From Paracoccus stylophorae (lineage in GTDB: Bacteria > Pseudomonadota > Alphaproteobacteria > Rhodobacterales > Rhodobacteraceae), in assembly GCF_028553765.1 (NCBI RefSeq), contig NZ_CP067134.1, positions 1,965,001-2,029,000 of the forward strand: 64,000 nt of DNA. Reading direction: 5' to 3'. Shown piece after piece: positions 44,634-52,453 of this stretch (positions within the stretch are counted from its first letter, which is position 1; each line of letters begins with the position of its first letter). The notes under the pieces are model-generated. The model was not told the DNA's origin and ran no database searches. It saw only the letters and a program-made list of their open reading frames with translations. Both the position numbers and the translations under genes were made by a program.

Positions 44634-45810
44634 CGGCCAGCGGCGGCAGTCCCAGCAACGCCCGCTTCTCGGCATCGGTCAGAAACCCGGCCTCGCTGAT
44701 CCGCTTCCACTGCTGGTCACGCTCATCCGACAGCGCCGGGACGCGATCCGGATCGGGCCGCAACTCGATCTCGGCGCCCAGGTGCTCGGACAGCCACCAG
44801 GCGACCGACGCCGTGACCCGGCTGGCCAGCGGCAGCACCGTCAGCCGATAGAACGCCCGATGCGCCTCGGCATAGTTCGCATAGGTCGCGTCCCCCGGAA
44901 TCCCCAGCAGCATCGGCGGCACGCCAAAGGCCAGCGCGATCTCGCGCGCGGCGGCCATCTTGGTCTCGTGGAACTCCATGTCGGACGGGCTGAACCCCAT
45001 CGGCTTCCAGTCCAGCCCACCTTCCAGCAGCATCGGCCGCCCGGCATTGCGCGCGCCCTGATGGTTCATCTCGATCTCGCCCACCAGCCGGTCATACTGC
45101 TCGGGGCTCAGAACGCCCTGCCCGTCGGCGCCCTTGTAGACGATCGCCCCACTGGGCCGCGCGGCATTGTCCAGCAACGCCTTGGACCAGGCCGAGGCGC
45201 TGTTGTGGACATCCAGCGCCACCGCCGCCGCCTGCATCGGCGACAGGCCGTAATGGTCGTCCTGCGGATGGAAACTTCTGATATGGCAGATCGGATCGGG
45301 GCTGCCCGCCATGTCGAAACGGTGCTTGCGCCCGCCCACCGCATATTCATAGGCCACGGGCCAGCCATCCGCGCCGGGAACGATGCTCATCCGGTCGGAC
45401 CGCAGGACATGCAACTCCTCGGGCAGCCCGGCCGCCGACAGGCCCACGGCCTCGACATATCCGTTCCCCGACAGCAGCATCTGCCCGAACAGCGCCTCGA
45501 ACAGTTCCGCGCGTCCCTGCCCCGGATTGGGCCGCCGCAGCAGATCCATCACCGGATGCGTGTCGAAACGGCGCGCGCGATCCTCGCAGACCAGCGGCAC
45601 CGCCGCCGCCGCCTCGGCGATCAGCTTCACGCAGCGAAAGCCCACCGGATTGCCCACAAATCCGCCCCGCGTCAGCGACCCGGTATCGCGCGCCGACCAC
45701 ACCGGCCGCCCCGAGCCGGCGGCGAAAGCCACCACGCGGCCGGTCGCGCTGGCCTTCCTTTCTGGTGCAGAAGCAGACTTCTCCTCCCGCGAAAACAATC
45801 GAAATGCCAT
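44626..45810 (-). CDS. GTA portal protein, HK97 family (g3)
   Basis: The start MAFRLFSREEK follows GGAGGCGAGC. The 394-residue portal has NPVGFRCVKLIAEAAAAVPL, PVMDLLRRPNPGQGRAELFEAL, LLSGNGYVEAV and FGVPPMLLGIPGDATYANYAEAHRAFYRLTVLPLA, all standard for phage_portal HK97-type proteins. It forms the dodecameric DNA gate at the unique vertex. Hairpins lie directly upstream. Confidence 0.96.
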   Translation of the reverse strand: MAFRLFSREEKSASAPERKASATGRVVAFAAGSGRPVWSARDTGSLTRGGFVGNPVGFRCVKLIAEAAAAVPLVCEDRARRFDTHPVMDLLRRPNPGQGRAELFEALFGQMLLSGNGYVEAVGLSAAGLPEELHVLRSDRMSIVPGADGWPVAYEYAVGGRKHRFDMAGSPDPICHIRSFHPQDDHYGLSPMQAAAVALDVHNSASAWSKALLDNAARPSGAIVYKGADGQGVLSPEQYDRLVGEIEMNHQGARNAGRPMLLEGGLDWKPMGFSPSDMEFHETKMAAAREIALAFGVPPMLLGIPGDATYANYAEAHRAFYRLTVLPLASRVTASVAWWLSEHLGAEIELRPDPDRVPALSDERDQQWKRISEAGFLTDAEKRALLGLPPLADG

Positions 45811-45840
45811 GCTCGCCTCCATCATCCGCCGATGACAAAA

Positions 45841-45916
45841 GCCGTCCCCCCGGGGACGGCCTCTTTGCCTTGGTTCAAATATCCTCGGGGGGTCCGGGGG
45901 GCGGAACGCCCCCCGG
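45841..45916 (-). terminator. Two hairpins between large terminase and portal genes, including a GAGGATATTT element
   Basis: Reading the minus strand after the terminase stop: a 10-bp stem CCGGGGGGCG/CGCCCCCCGG (45894-45903 with 45907-45916, GAA/TTC loop), then CCGAGGATATTTGAACC, then GCCGTCCC/GGGACGGC (45841-45848 with 45853-45860) followed by four Ts. The second has terminator form. The block resembles an extragenic element that I recall as frequent in Rhodobacterales genomes, ending in the GAGGATATTTGA sequence; that recollection is unverified. Confidence 0.6.
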
Positions 45917-45924
45917 CTGCATCG

Positions 45925-47271
45925 TCACAGCCGCCGCATCTGCGGCCGCCGCCAGCCCGCCGCCGGCTCGATCATCAATTCGTGGATCGCCCAGACCAGC
46001 GCATCCAGCCGGTCCGGTGATCCGCGCCCCTCGAAGCCGCGCACCGTCATCTGGCACATCTGGTCCTCCAGCGCGCCCAGATCGCCCGACCGCACATGCC
46101 GGATCCGCCCCTGCTCGTACAGCGCCGCCACCGGCTCGGCCCGCAGCCCCTTGCCGCGCGCCGCCCGCAGCGCCTTGAACGCAACCAGCGGATCGACCTG
46201 CCGGATCACGGACTCGACCAGATCGCCGCCCTGGTTCACCTCGGCCACCAGCTTCTCGGCGCCGTGCCGGTCCATCGCCGCGATGGCGGCACGCGCCCAT
46301 TCGGTCGGCCCGCCGCGCACCGTCGCATCCTCCAGCACGAAGCCGCGCCAGTCACGCGGCTCGCCCTCGGTCACGACCCCGGCCACCACGATCCCGCATT
46401 CGTCGCTGGCCCGGCCCGCCGTCACCGCCGGATCGACGGCCACGACGACACGGCTCAGCCGCGGCGCGGCCTCGACCCGCGCACCCTCCAGCATTGCGGT
46501 CGTCCACAGCGCACCCTCGACATCGTCCAGCAGCACGCCCTCCAGCTCCTGCCGTCCCAGCCGCGTTCCGCCATAGCGCGCCTCGACCTCGGCCAGAAAG
46601 CTTTCCGCCAGATAGGCGCGGTTGGCCTCGGTCGGCGCATGGGTCGTCACCGTGCTGGCATTGCCCAGGATCCGTTTCAGCACCCCCACGTTGCGCGGCG
46701 TGGTCGTGACCACCTGCTGCGGATGCGCGCCCAGGCGCAGCGCGAATTGCAGCATGTCCCACACCTCCTCCGCCTTCTTCCACTTGGCCAGCTCATCGGC
46801 CCAGGCCGCGTCGAATTGCGGCCCGCGCAACGCCTCGGGCTCATGGGCGCTATAAACCGTCGCCGTCGCGCCATTGGCCCAGACCAGCCGCCGCCGCCCG
46901 GCCTCCCAGACCGGCCTGCGGTCGGGCGGCGAACAGGCCAGAATGCCGCTGTCGCCCATCACCATCACCTCGCGCGCCTGATCGAACGTCTCGCCCACCA
47001 GCGCCACGCGGCGACAGCGTCCGGGTGCGGCGGCGGTCGGCCCCTCGACCATCCGCCGCACCCATTCGGACCCGGCCCGGGTCTTGCCCGCGCCGCGCCC
47101 GCCCATGATCACCCAGCTTTTCCAGTCGCCCTCGGGCGGCAGCTGGTGCGGCAGCGCCCAGAACTCGAACAGCCACGGCAACGCCATCAGCGCATTTTCG
47201 GACAGCCCGCCCAGAAATGCGTCAACCTCCTGCGGCGTGGCGGAGGCAAGCCAGGCGGCGCCCGATTTCAT
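45925..47271 (-). CDS. GTA large terminase (g2)
   Basis: The start MKSGAAWLASATPQEVDAFLGGL matches the N-terminus of other GTA TerL proteins; an upstream in-frame TTG at 47340 with an AAAGGAACAGGG box is the alternative and would extend it 23 residues. The 448-residue protein has Walker A GGRGAGKT at 57-64, the ATPase motif region GPQFDAAWADELAKW, and nuclease acids in VVVAVDPAVTAGRASDECGIVVAG and later Asp residues. It packages DNA by the headful mode. Its 5' end overlaps g1 by 50 bases. Confidence 0.94.
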   Translation of the reverse strand: MKSGAAWLASATPQEVDAFLGGLSENALMALPWLFEFWALPHQLPPEGDWKSWVIMGGRGAGKTRAGSEWVRRMVEGPTAAAPGRCRRVALVGETFDQAREVMVMGDSGILACSPPDRRPVWEAGRRRLVWANGATATVYSAHEPEALRGPQFDAAWADELAKWKKAEEVWDMLQFALRLGAHPQQVVTTTPRNVGVLKRILGNASTVTTHAPTEANRAYLAESFLAEVEARYGGTRLGRQELEGVLLDDVEGALWTTAMLEGARVEAAPRLSRVVVAVDPAVTAGRASDECGIVVAGVVTEGEPRDWRGFVLEDATVRGGPTEWARAAIAAMDRHGAEKLVAEVNQGGDLVESVIRQVDPLVAFKALRAARGKGLRAEPVAALYEQGRIRHVRSGDLGALEDQMCQMTVRGFEGRGSPDRLDALVWAIHELMIEPAAGWRRPQMRRL

Positions 47272-47659
47272 CTCGTGCCGCGTCAAGGTCGAGGCAGCCT
47301 CCTCCGACCCCGCCGGCGATATCCTTGCGAAGTTTGTCAACCCTGTTCCTTTCCGCCATCAGATGATTGACCGCATCCCGGACGATCTTCGCGCTCTGAA
47401 CCGCTTCCTTCAGGTCGGCCGGGTCCAGCACGCCGCTTTCGCGTGCATCCAGCGCGGCCTCGTGCCGCTGCAGACCCTTGATGCAGGACCACAGATGGCC
47501 CGTGGCCACCGCAATCGCCTCATCGGGATCGACCTCGGCGGCACCGTTAGCCTCATCGTCGCGTCGTCCGTCCCGGTCGGCGGCGCCGTCGGCACCGTCC
47601 GATCCGGGCACGATCAACCCTTCGGGATCGCCGATCCCGCCCCATTCCATATCGTTCAT
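47222..47659 (-). CDS. GTA small terminase (g1)
   Basis: The 145-residue protein begins with an acidic, disordered region (DGADGAADRDGRRDDEANGAAEVDPDE), then the conserved helical domain SCIKGLQRHEAALDARESGVLDPADLKEAVQSAKIVRDAVNHLMAERNRVDKLR and ends in a short basic tail. Position, size and layout match RcGTA g1, shown to be the small terminase. The final 50-119 bases overlap g2, depending on the start of g2. Confidence 0.82.
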   Translation of the reverse strand: MNDMEWGGIGDPEGLIVPGSDGADGAADRDGRRDDEANGAAEVDPDEAIAVATGHLWSCIKGLQRHEAALDARESGVLDPADLKEAVQSAKIVRDAVNHLMAERNRVDKLRKDIAGGVGGGCLDLDAARDEIGRRLACLRHAAGG

Positions 47660-47703
47660 GCAAACTGTCCCGCCTCGTGTCCTGTCCGCACGAGCCGAGA
47701 AAC

Positions 47704-47738
47704 GAAAAAGCGGCCCAGGGGTCGCCCCCCGGCCGCTT
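47704..47738 (-). terminator. Strong terminator/attenuator ahead of the GTA operon
   Basis: On the minus strand AAGCGGCC (47738-47731) pairs with GGCCGCTT (47715-47708), extended inside by GGGG-CGA-CCCC, and runs into five Ts. It lies 45 bases upstream of the g1 start and about 15-20 bases downstream of the promoter-predicted transcription start, so it either ends transcription from the phasin-like gene or attenuates GTA transcription. Confidence 0.8.
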
Positions 47739-47762
47739 GCCCATTTCTCCCAGCATGCATAG

Positions 47763-47791
47763 GTTCTACTTCAGGGCGTTCGCCAAGTCAA
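47763..47791 (-). promoter_or_regulatory. Strong sigma-70-like promoter ahead of the GTA operon / short transcript
   Basis: On the minus strand TTGACT (47791-47786) and TAGAAC (47768-47763) are separated by exactly 17 bases. Transcription should begin near 47756, just at an ATG, and a transcript would meet the terminator after about 50 bases. The -35 extension TTGACTTGGC is identical to that of the atp promoter at 57892-57920. A conventional GTA promoter or a small RNA gene are both possible readings. Confidence 0.65.
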
Positions 47792-47853
47792 TCGCTAAAC
47801 CTGCGGCAGAGCCGCACATCCGAATTTCTCCAAGCCGAACAACCGCTTGCCCC

Positions 47854-47885
47854 GCGCAACACCCGTTGCGCACGCCCCGCAACAC
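47854..47885. repeat. GCGCAAC palindrome and CCCCGCAACAC repeat upstream of the GTA promoter
   Basis: GCGCAACACCCGTTGCGC (47854-47871) is a perfect inverted repeat, followed by CCCCGCAACAC (47875-47885). It lies in the 316-base gap 47660-47975, which otherwise holds the promoter and terminator described separately. The same elements occur at 8792-8945. A regulator binding site is likely, for instance of PhaR type given TTGC-rich targets, but this is inference. Confidence 0.4.
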
Positions 47886-47975
47886 CCCGCCTGTCGGCGC
47901 AAAAAACTGCCGCGCCGCACATGAAATCGCCCGCCGCATCGCTGCAACGGGCGCAGAATCGCGCTGCGGCGATTC

Positions 47976-48413
47976 TCAGCCTTTCTTCTTCTTTTTATCC
48001 TCGGCGCGCGCCTCGGTCGCTGCGGCGATGGCGTTGCTGGCCTCGTCCTGCATCTTCTGCGCGAACGACACCATCTGCGCGGCATAGGCTTCGGCCCAGT
48101 CGGGGAACTGCCCGCTTTTCTTGGCCTGCTCGCGCATCTCCTCGCCCTTTTCCTGCATCTTGCGGAACTGGTCTTCCCAGGCTTTCTGCATCGTCTGCCA
48201 CTGGCTGCGGACATTCTCGTTCGCCTGCTCGAAATAGCCGCGAATCTGCCTGTTCATCTCTTCCTGGCGCTGCATGGCCGTTTCCTGCCATTTGCGGGCG
48301 CTGGCCGTCATCTCGTCATTGCGGGACGACATCTCGTCCTGCCATTCGCTGGCCCGCTTCTCGAACATGCGGGCGTTATCGGCGAGGGTCGAAAACATGT
48401 CGGACAGTTTCAT
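47976..48413 (-). CDS. Small coiled-coil, phasin-like protein
   Basis: The start MKLSDMFSTLADNARMFEKR follows AAGGAGGATGCGTG, an ideal ribosome binding site. The 145-residue protein is one long amphipathic helix, rich in Gln, Glu, Lys, Met and Trp, with four or five repeats of a WxxxxxxxRxxE-like pattern (RKWQETAMQRQEEM, RSQWQTMQKAWEDQFRKM), and ends in a run of five lysines. No signal peptide is present. Phasins and similar granule-coating proteins look like this, but I do not recognise a specific family. It is separated from the GTA operon by the terminator. Confidence 0.65.
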   Translation of the reverse strand: MKLSDMFSTLADNARMFEKRASEWQDEMSSRNDEMTASARKWQETAMQRQEEMNRQIRGYFEQANENVRSQWQTMQKAWEDQFRKMQEKGEEMREQAKKSGQFPDWAEAYAAQMVSFAQKMQDEASNAIAAATEARAEDKKKKKG

Positions 48414-48533
48414 CACGCATCCTCCTTTTTGTCAGAAGGGTGCGGGCCCGCGTCACCTGCGCCATTGAAAACCCGCCCCATTTCCGCAGCCTGCTGCCTG
48501 GGACGGGCTTTGTCAAACCCCTGAAACCGCCGG

Positions 48534-49718
48534 TCAGCCGTCGCCCTGCACGGGCGTGTCGGTGGGTTCGCCGCGCTGCGCCTCGATTTCGCGCCAGCGC
48601 GCGACATTGGCGTTATGCTCTTCCAGCGTGCGGGCAAAGGCGTGGCCGCCCGACCCGTCGGCGACGAAAAAGACATAATCCGTCTGCGCCGGGTTCAATG
48701 CCGCATGGATGGCCGCGCGGCCCGGATTGGCGATCGGTGTCGGCGGCAGCCCGTCAATGCGATAGGTGTTATACGGCGTCGCCGCGTTCAGTTCGGACCG
48801 CCGCAAGCCGCGATCCAGAACCTCCCGCCCGTTGGTGACGCCATAGATCACCGTCGGGTCGGTCTCCAGCCGCATCCCTTGTTCCAGCCGGTTCACGAAC
48901 ACGCTGGCCACCTGCGGACGCTCCTCCGGCACCCCAGTTTCCTTCTCTACGATCGAGGCCATGATCAGCGCCTCTTCGGGGCTGTCATAGGGCAGGCCAA
49001 AGGGCCGCGCATCCCATTCCTCCGCAAGGATGCGGGCCTGCCTGCGCGACATCTCGTCCAGCAACGCCTGCCGGGCCGAGCCCTTCTTCACCTCATAGGT
49101 GTCGGGCGCAAGGCTGCCTTCGGCCGGCACGTCCGCAACCTCGCCCTCAAGGAAATCGGCGTCGTTCAGCCCTTCGACGATCTGCCAGCTTGTCACCCCC
49201 TCGGCCACCGCCACCCGCAGCCGGGCATCGGGCTTCTGTTCGGCGGCAAGGATCGCCTCGGGCGCTTCCTCGGTCGCGGGGTTGAACCGCGCCATTTCCT
49301 CGAACGCGCCGGTTTCCTGGTTCATGTCGCGCAGCAGGATCGTCGTCTCGCGCACGCCGACGCGCAGGATCACCTCGGTGCCGCAGGTCGACGGCCCGCC
49401 GGCGGTGATCGCGCCCACGATCTCCTCCATGCTGGCGCGCGGCGGAACCAGATAGCTGCCGAATTTCAGATCGCGCGACTTTTCCATGTAATCGGCACCG
49501 GCCCGGAACAGATAGGCGCTGCTGACCGCGCCCTGCGCTGCCAGTTGCTGGCTGACCGCGTTCAGGCTTGCGCCCGGCGCGATCTGCACGCATTGCGCCA
49601 CCTCGCTTGGCCCCGGCCCGCTGAACTCGTGTCTGGCCCATGCCACGGCGGCCGCGACGGCAATCAGCAGGACGATCAGAAGGGTCAGGAAGTTCGAGGC
49701 GATGTTGCGCCAGATCAT
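48534..49718 (-). CDS. mltG: Endolytic peptidoglycan transglycosylase MltG
   Basis: The 394-residue protein has an N-terminal membrane anchor (about 8-30), a LysM-like domain and the MltG/YceG domain with catalytic Glu in MASIVEKETGVPEERP and downstream VFVNRLEQGMRLETDPTVIYG, PYNTYRIDGLPPTPIANPG and LNPAQTDYVFFVA. It cleaves nascent glycan strands in the periplasm. Its start overlaps fabF (ATGA), the usual fabF-mltG pairing of alphaproteobacteria. The C-terminal tail is polar. Confidence 0.95.
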   Translation of the reverse strand: MIWRNIASNFLTLLIVLLIAVAAAVAWARHEFSGPGPSEVAQCVQIAPGASLNAVSQQLAAQGAVSSAYLFRAGADYMEKSRDLKFGSYLVPPRASMEEIVGAITAGGPSTCGTEVILRVGVRETTILLRDMNQETGAFEEMARFNPATEEAPEAILAAEQKPDARLRVAVAEGVTSWQIVEGLNDADFLEGEVADVPAEGSLAPDTYEVKKGSARQALLDEMSRRQARILAEEWDARPFGLPYDSPEEALIMASIVEKETGVPEERPQVASVFVNRLEQGMRLETDPTVIYGVTNGREVLDRGLRRSELNAATPYNTYRIDGLPPTPIANPGRAAIHAALNPAQTDYVFFVADGSGGHAFARTLEEHNANVARWREIEAQRGEPTDTPVQGDG

Positions 49719-50977
49719 CCCTCGACCTTCCCAAGCACCAGACTGGCATTCGTGCCGCCGAACCCGAAGCTGTTGGACAGGACCAGCTCGACCTTGCGGC
49801 GCACGGCGGCATTGGCGGCCAGATCCAGCCGGGGCTGCACCGCCGGGTTGTCCAGGTTGATGGTCGGCGGGCAGATCTGGTCGCGGATCGCCAGGATGCA
49901 GAAAATCGCCTCGACCGCGCCGGCCGCGCCCAGAAGATGGCCGATGCTGGACTTGGTCGAGGACATGACGATGTTGTCCGCATGATCGCCCAGCAGGCGT
50001 TCGACCGCGCCCAACTCGATCGTGTCGGCCATCGTGCTGGTGCCGTGCGCGTTGATATAGTCGATCCGCTCGGCCCCGATCCCGCCATTGCGCAGCGCGT
50101 TCTGCATGGCGCGGAACCCGCCATCGCCATCCTCGCTTGGCGCGGTGATGTGATAGGCGTCGCCCGACAGCCCGTAACCCAGCACCTCGGCATAGATCGT
50201 CGCGCCGCGCGCGCGCGCATGTTCGTATTCCTCCAGCACGACGCAGCCCGCGCCCTCGCCCATCACGAACCCGTCGCGGTCCACGTCATAGGGGCGGCTG
50301 GCCGCCTGCGGATCGTCGCCGCGCTTGGTGGACAGCGCCTTGCAGGCGTTGAAGCCCGCGATCCCGATCTCGCTGATGGGCGCCTCGGCACCGCCCGCGA
50401 CCATCACATCGGCATCGCCCAGCATGATCAGCCGCGCCGCGTCCCCGATGGCATGGGCGCCGGTCGAACAGGCGGTCACGACCGCATGGTTCGGCCCCTT
50501 GAAGCCAAAGCGGATGCTGACCTGACCCGAAATCAGGTTGATCAGCGCGCCGGGAATGAAGAACGGGCTGACCCGCCTGGGGCCGCGTTCCTTGATCAGC
50601 ACGGCGGTCTCGGCGATGCTGGTCAGCCCGCCGATCCCCGATCCGATCATCACGCCGGTGCGCAGCCGCCCCTCTTCATCCTCGGGCTGCCAGCCCGAAT
50701 CCCTCACCGCCTGCGTGGCCGCGGCCATGCCGTAAAGGATGAAGTCGTCCACCTTGCGCCGCTCTTTCGGCTCCATCCAGTCGTCGGGGTTGAAGCTGCC
50801 GTCGCTGCCATCGCCGAACGGGATCTCGCAGGCATATTTCGTCACCACGTCCTTGGGATCGAACCGCGTGATCGGGCCGGCCCCGGACGAGCCGGCCAAC
50901 AATCGCTGCCACGTCGCCTCGACGCCCGAGGCCAGCGGCGTGACCATTCCCAGCCCGGTGACAACAACCCTGCGCAT
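49715..50977 (-). CDS. fabF: Beta-ketoacyl-ACP synthase II
   Basis: The start MRRVVVTGLGMVTPLASGVEATW is used because an AAGGA box is correctly spaced from it; an ATG two codons earlier is too close. The 420-residue enzyme has the nucleophilic Cys in VVTACSTGAHAIGDA, and the catalytic His residues in NAHGTSTMADTIEL and SSTKSSIGHLLGAAGAVEA. It elongates acyl-ACP in fatty acid synthesis. acpP, often upstream of it, is not present here; the 190-base gap 50978-51167 has no other gene. Confidence 0.97.
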   Translation of the reverse strand: MRRVVVTGLGMVTPLASGVEATWQRLLAGSSGAGPITRFDPKDVVTKYACEIPFGDGSDGSFNPDDWMEPKERRKVDDFILYGMAAATQAVRDSGWQPEDEEGRLRTGVMIGSGIGGLTSIAETAVLIKERGPRRVSPFFIPGALINLISGQVSIRFGFKGPNHAVVTACSTGAHAIGDAARLIMLGDADVMVAGGAEAPISEIGIAGFNACKALSTKRGDDPQAASRPYDVDRDGFVMGEGAGCVVLEEYEHARARGATIYAEVLGYGLSGDAYHITAPSEDGDGGFRAMQNALRNGGIGAERIDYINAHGTSTMADTIELGAVERLLGDHADNIVMSSTKSSIGHLLGAAGAVEAIFCILAIRDQICPPTINLDNPAVQPRLDLAANAAVRRKVELVLSNSFGFGGTNASLVLGKVEG

Positions 50978-51132
50978 GTCCATGTCCTTGCCTGATCAGT
51001 TTCGCGCCGTGATACACGCCCGAAACCTGCCACGCAACGCATCAGGCGGCCGCCGCCCGCCCCGAAACCCCGCGACTGGGCGGGGGTCCGCGCAGCAATG
51101 CCGGGCGATTGCGGCAGCCAGGCTGACAGATT

Positions 51133-51162
51133 CGGCCGGCCGCCCCGTCAACGGGCCGGCCG
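51133..51162 (-). terminator. Hairpin after the Hint-domain gene
   Basis: CGGCCGGCC (51133-51141) pairs with GGCCGGCCG (51154-51162) over a 12-base loop, five bases past the Hint gene stop on the minus strand. There is no T-run, so termination may depend on Rho. Confidence 0.45.
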
Positions 51163-51167
51163 CGCGA

Positions 51168-52289
51168 TCAGACGCCGCCGATGACCGATTTGTCATTCTG
51201 CAAATGGCGCTGCGCCAGCCTGCGGCCCTGCCGCCCCGCGATCAGCGGACGCACCGGATGCGGCGTCTCCATCTCCTCGCCCAGCCCGGCCAGCGCCGGG
51301 AACAGCGCGACGATCTCGGCCCGCGCGGCCTCGGACACGCCTTTCAGCGCCTGCGGCCCGGTGAACAGCGATTCGGACATGACGCCGTTCGACGTCACCA
51401 GCTGGTGCCGGTCGAACAGCAAATGGACATAGACCACCTCGGTCGCGTCCTGCGCAATCTCGATCCCCGGCAGCGCGACCAGCTGCTTGGCCGCCACCAG
51501 AACCTCGTCGGTGCCGAACATCCGCTGCGCGATGGCCGAACGCACCAGCACCCGATGCTGCGGCGACACCATCAGATCGGCTTCCGGCAGCCCCTGCCCC
51601 AGCGCCCCTTCCCTGATGCGGACAGGTTTCAGATTGTCGGACATGCCCACATCCAGGCTGCGCGCACCGACCCAGCGCAAAGGCTGCGCGCCCTCATCCA
51701 CGGTCAGCACAAGATCGCCGGCGCGCAGATCCTCGACCGCGCGCGGACCATCCGGCGTGGCGATCATCGTGCCGGCCACGAAACAGGTGATGAAATCGCT
51801 GGCGTTGCGGTTGGCGCCCAGATCCGTCTGGTTCGTGACCAGCCCGTCGATCCGCAGCGAGACGATGGGCTTGCTTTGATAAAGCTGCGCATCGTCGTTG
51901 TTGCCGAGTTCGGGCGCCAGAAACGCATTGCCGGCGTCGTCCTGAAAGATCACCGCCGTCACCGTGCCTTCGCTGCCATCGGCAAAGGTCACGGTCGCAT
52001 CATAGACCGCGATTCCGTCGAAAATCTCGTTCCGGGGTCCGGACCCGTCGCCAAGATCATACTGAACCCGGTCGGGATTGCCCGGATTCAGGTTCGTGTC
52101 CAGCGCACCGCTCCTGCCGGAATTATCCACCGCCGTCACGCTGACGATGCGTTGGAACAACGGATCCTCGGTGCCGCCGGCGGTCACGCCGATGGCCATG
52201 GCCGCATTCTCGCTGACCGAATTGCCCTCGGTGGGATCGAGGGGGGGCGAGAAATTGCCCAGATAGATCGCGTTCCACGTCGTCGGCAT
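51168..52289 (-). CDS. Hint-domain (Hint_2) protein
   Basis: The 373-residue protein starts MPTTWNAIYLGNFSPPLDPTE after GGAAAGGGTAAGAC. Residues 1-165 form an acidic, Gly/Asp-rich beta region. From Cys169 it has a Hint domain: CFVAGTMIATPDGPRAVEDLRAGDLVLTVD, LMVSPQHRVLV, and VYVHLLFDRHQLVTSNGVMSES. Hint domains related to hedgehog and inteins self-cleave at the Cys; Hint_2 types in Rhodobacterales are usually secreted proteins of unknown role. No Sec signal is visible, so type-I or similar export would be needed. The end is basic. Confidence 0.85.
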   Translation of the reverse strand: MPTTWNAIYLGNFSPPLDPTEGNSVSENAAMAIGVTAGGTEDPLFQRIVSVTAVDNSGRSGALDTNLNPGNPDRVQYDLGDGSGPRNEIFDGIAVYDATVTFADGSEGTVTAVIFQDDAGNAFLAPELGNNDDAQLYQSKPIVSLRIDGLVTNQTDLGANRNASDFITCFVAGTMIATPDGPRAVEDLRAGDLVLTVDEGAQPLRWVGARSLDVGMSDNLKPVRIREGALGQGLPEADLMVSPQHRVLVRSAIAQRMFGTDEVLVAAKQLVALPGIEIAQDATEVVYVHLLFDRHQLVTSNGVMSESLFTGPQALKGVSEAARAEIVALFPALAGLGEEMETPHPVRPLIAGRQGRRLAQRHLQNDKSVIGGV

Positions 52290-52453
52290 GTCTTACCCTT
52301 TCCAGATCACTCTTGACTGTCGCATCGCGGACCCGACGGCGACGGCCGCAGAGTTCCTGTCGCGATTTTTGCGGAGATGCAGTCACGAAGTAAAGTGAAA
52401 ATCACGCCTTCGCCGCGCGGGCCAGTGACCTTCCGGGCGCAAACGACATTGCG

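Larger units (their letters stand above)
32853..47659 (-). mobile_element. Gene transfer agent (RcGTA-like) structural cluster
   Basis: Eighteen genes, all on the minus strand and in the order of the Rhodobacter capsulatus GTA, run from small terminase to the tail-tip protein and a DUF2793 protein. Head genes, connectors, tail tube, chaperones, a short tape measure (217 residues), the distal tail/hub/peptidase/tip block and the g3.5 gene are all intact. There is no integrase, repressor, lysis or replication gene, and base composition matches the host, which separates it from an active prophage. GTAs package random host DNA. Spike, regulator (GafA) and lysis genes of RcGTA lie elsewhere and are not in the window. 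Confidence 0.95.

Noticed and set aside
41979..44699. 906-residue plus-strand open frame opposite GTA g3-g6
   Set aside because: Covers four recognised minus-strand genes with good starts; composition is that of an antisense frame.
32853..47659. GTA cluster read as an ordinary prophage
   Set aside because: No integrase, repressor, replication or lysis genes; gene order and sizes follow RcGTA.
47553..47756. 67-residue open frame starting at the predicted transcript start ahead of the GTA operon
   Set aside because: It passes through a terminator stem and overlaps g1 with an Arg-rich, shadow-like C-terminus; kept only as a remark in the promoter-terminator finding.
50978..51167. acpP upstream of fabF
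   Set aside because: No frame with the DSL phosphopantetheine motif in the 190-base gap.
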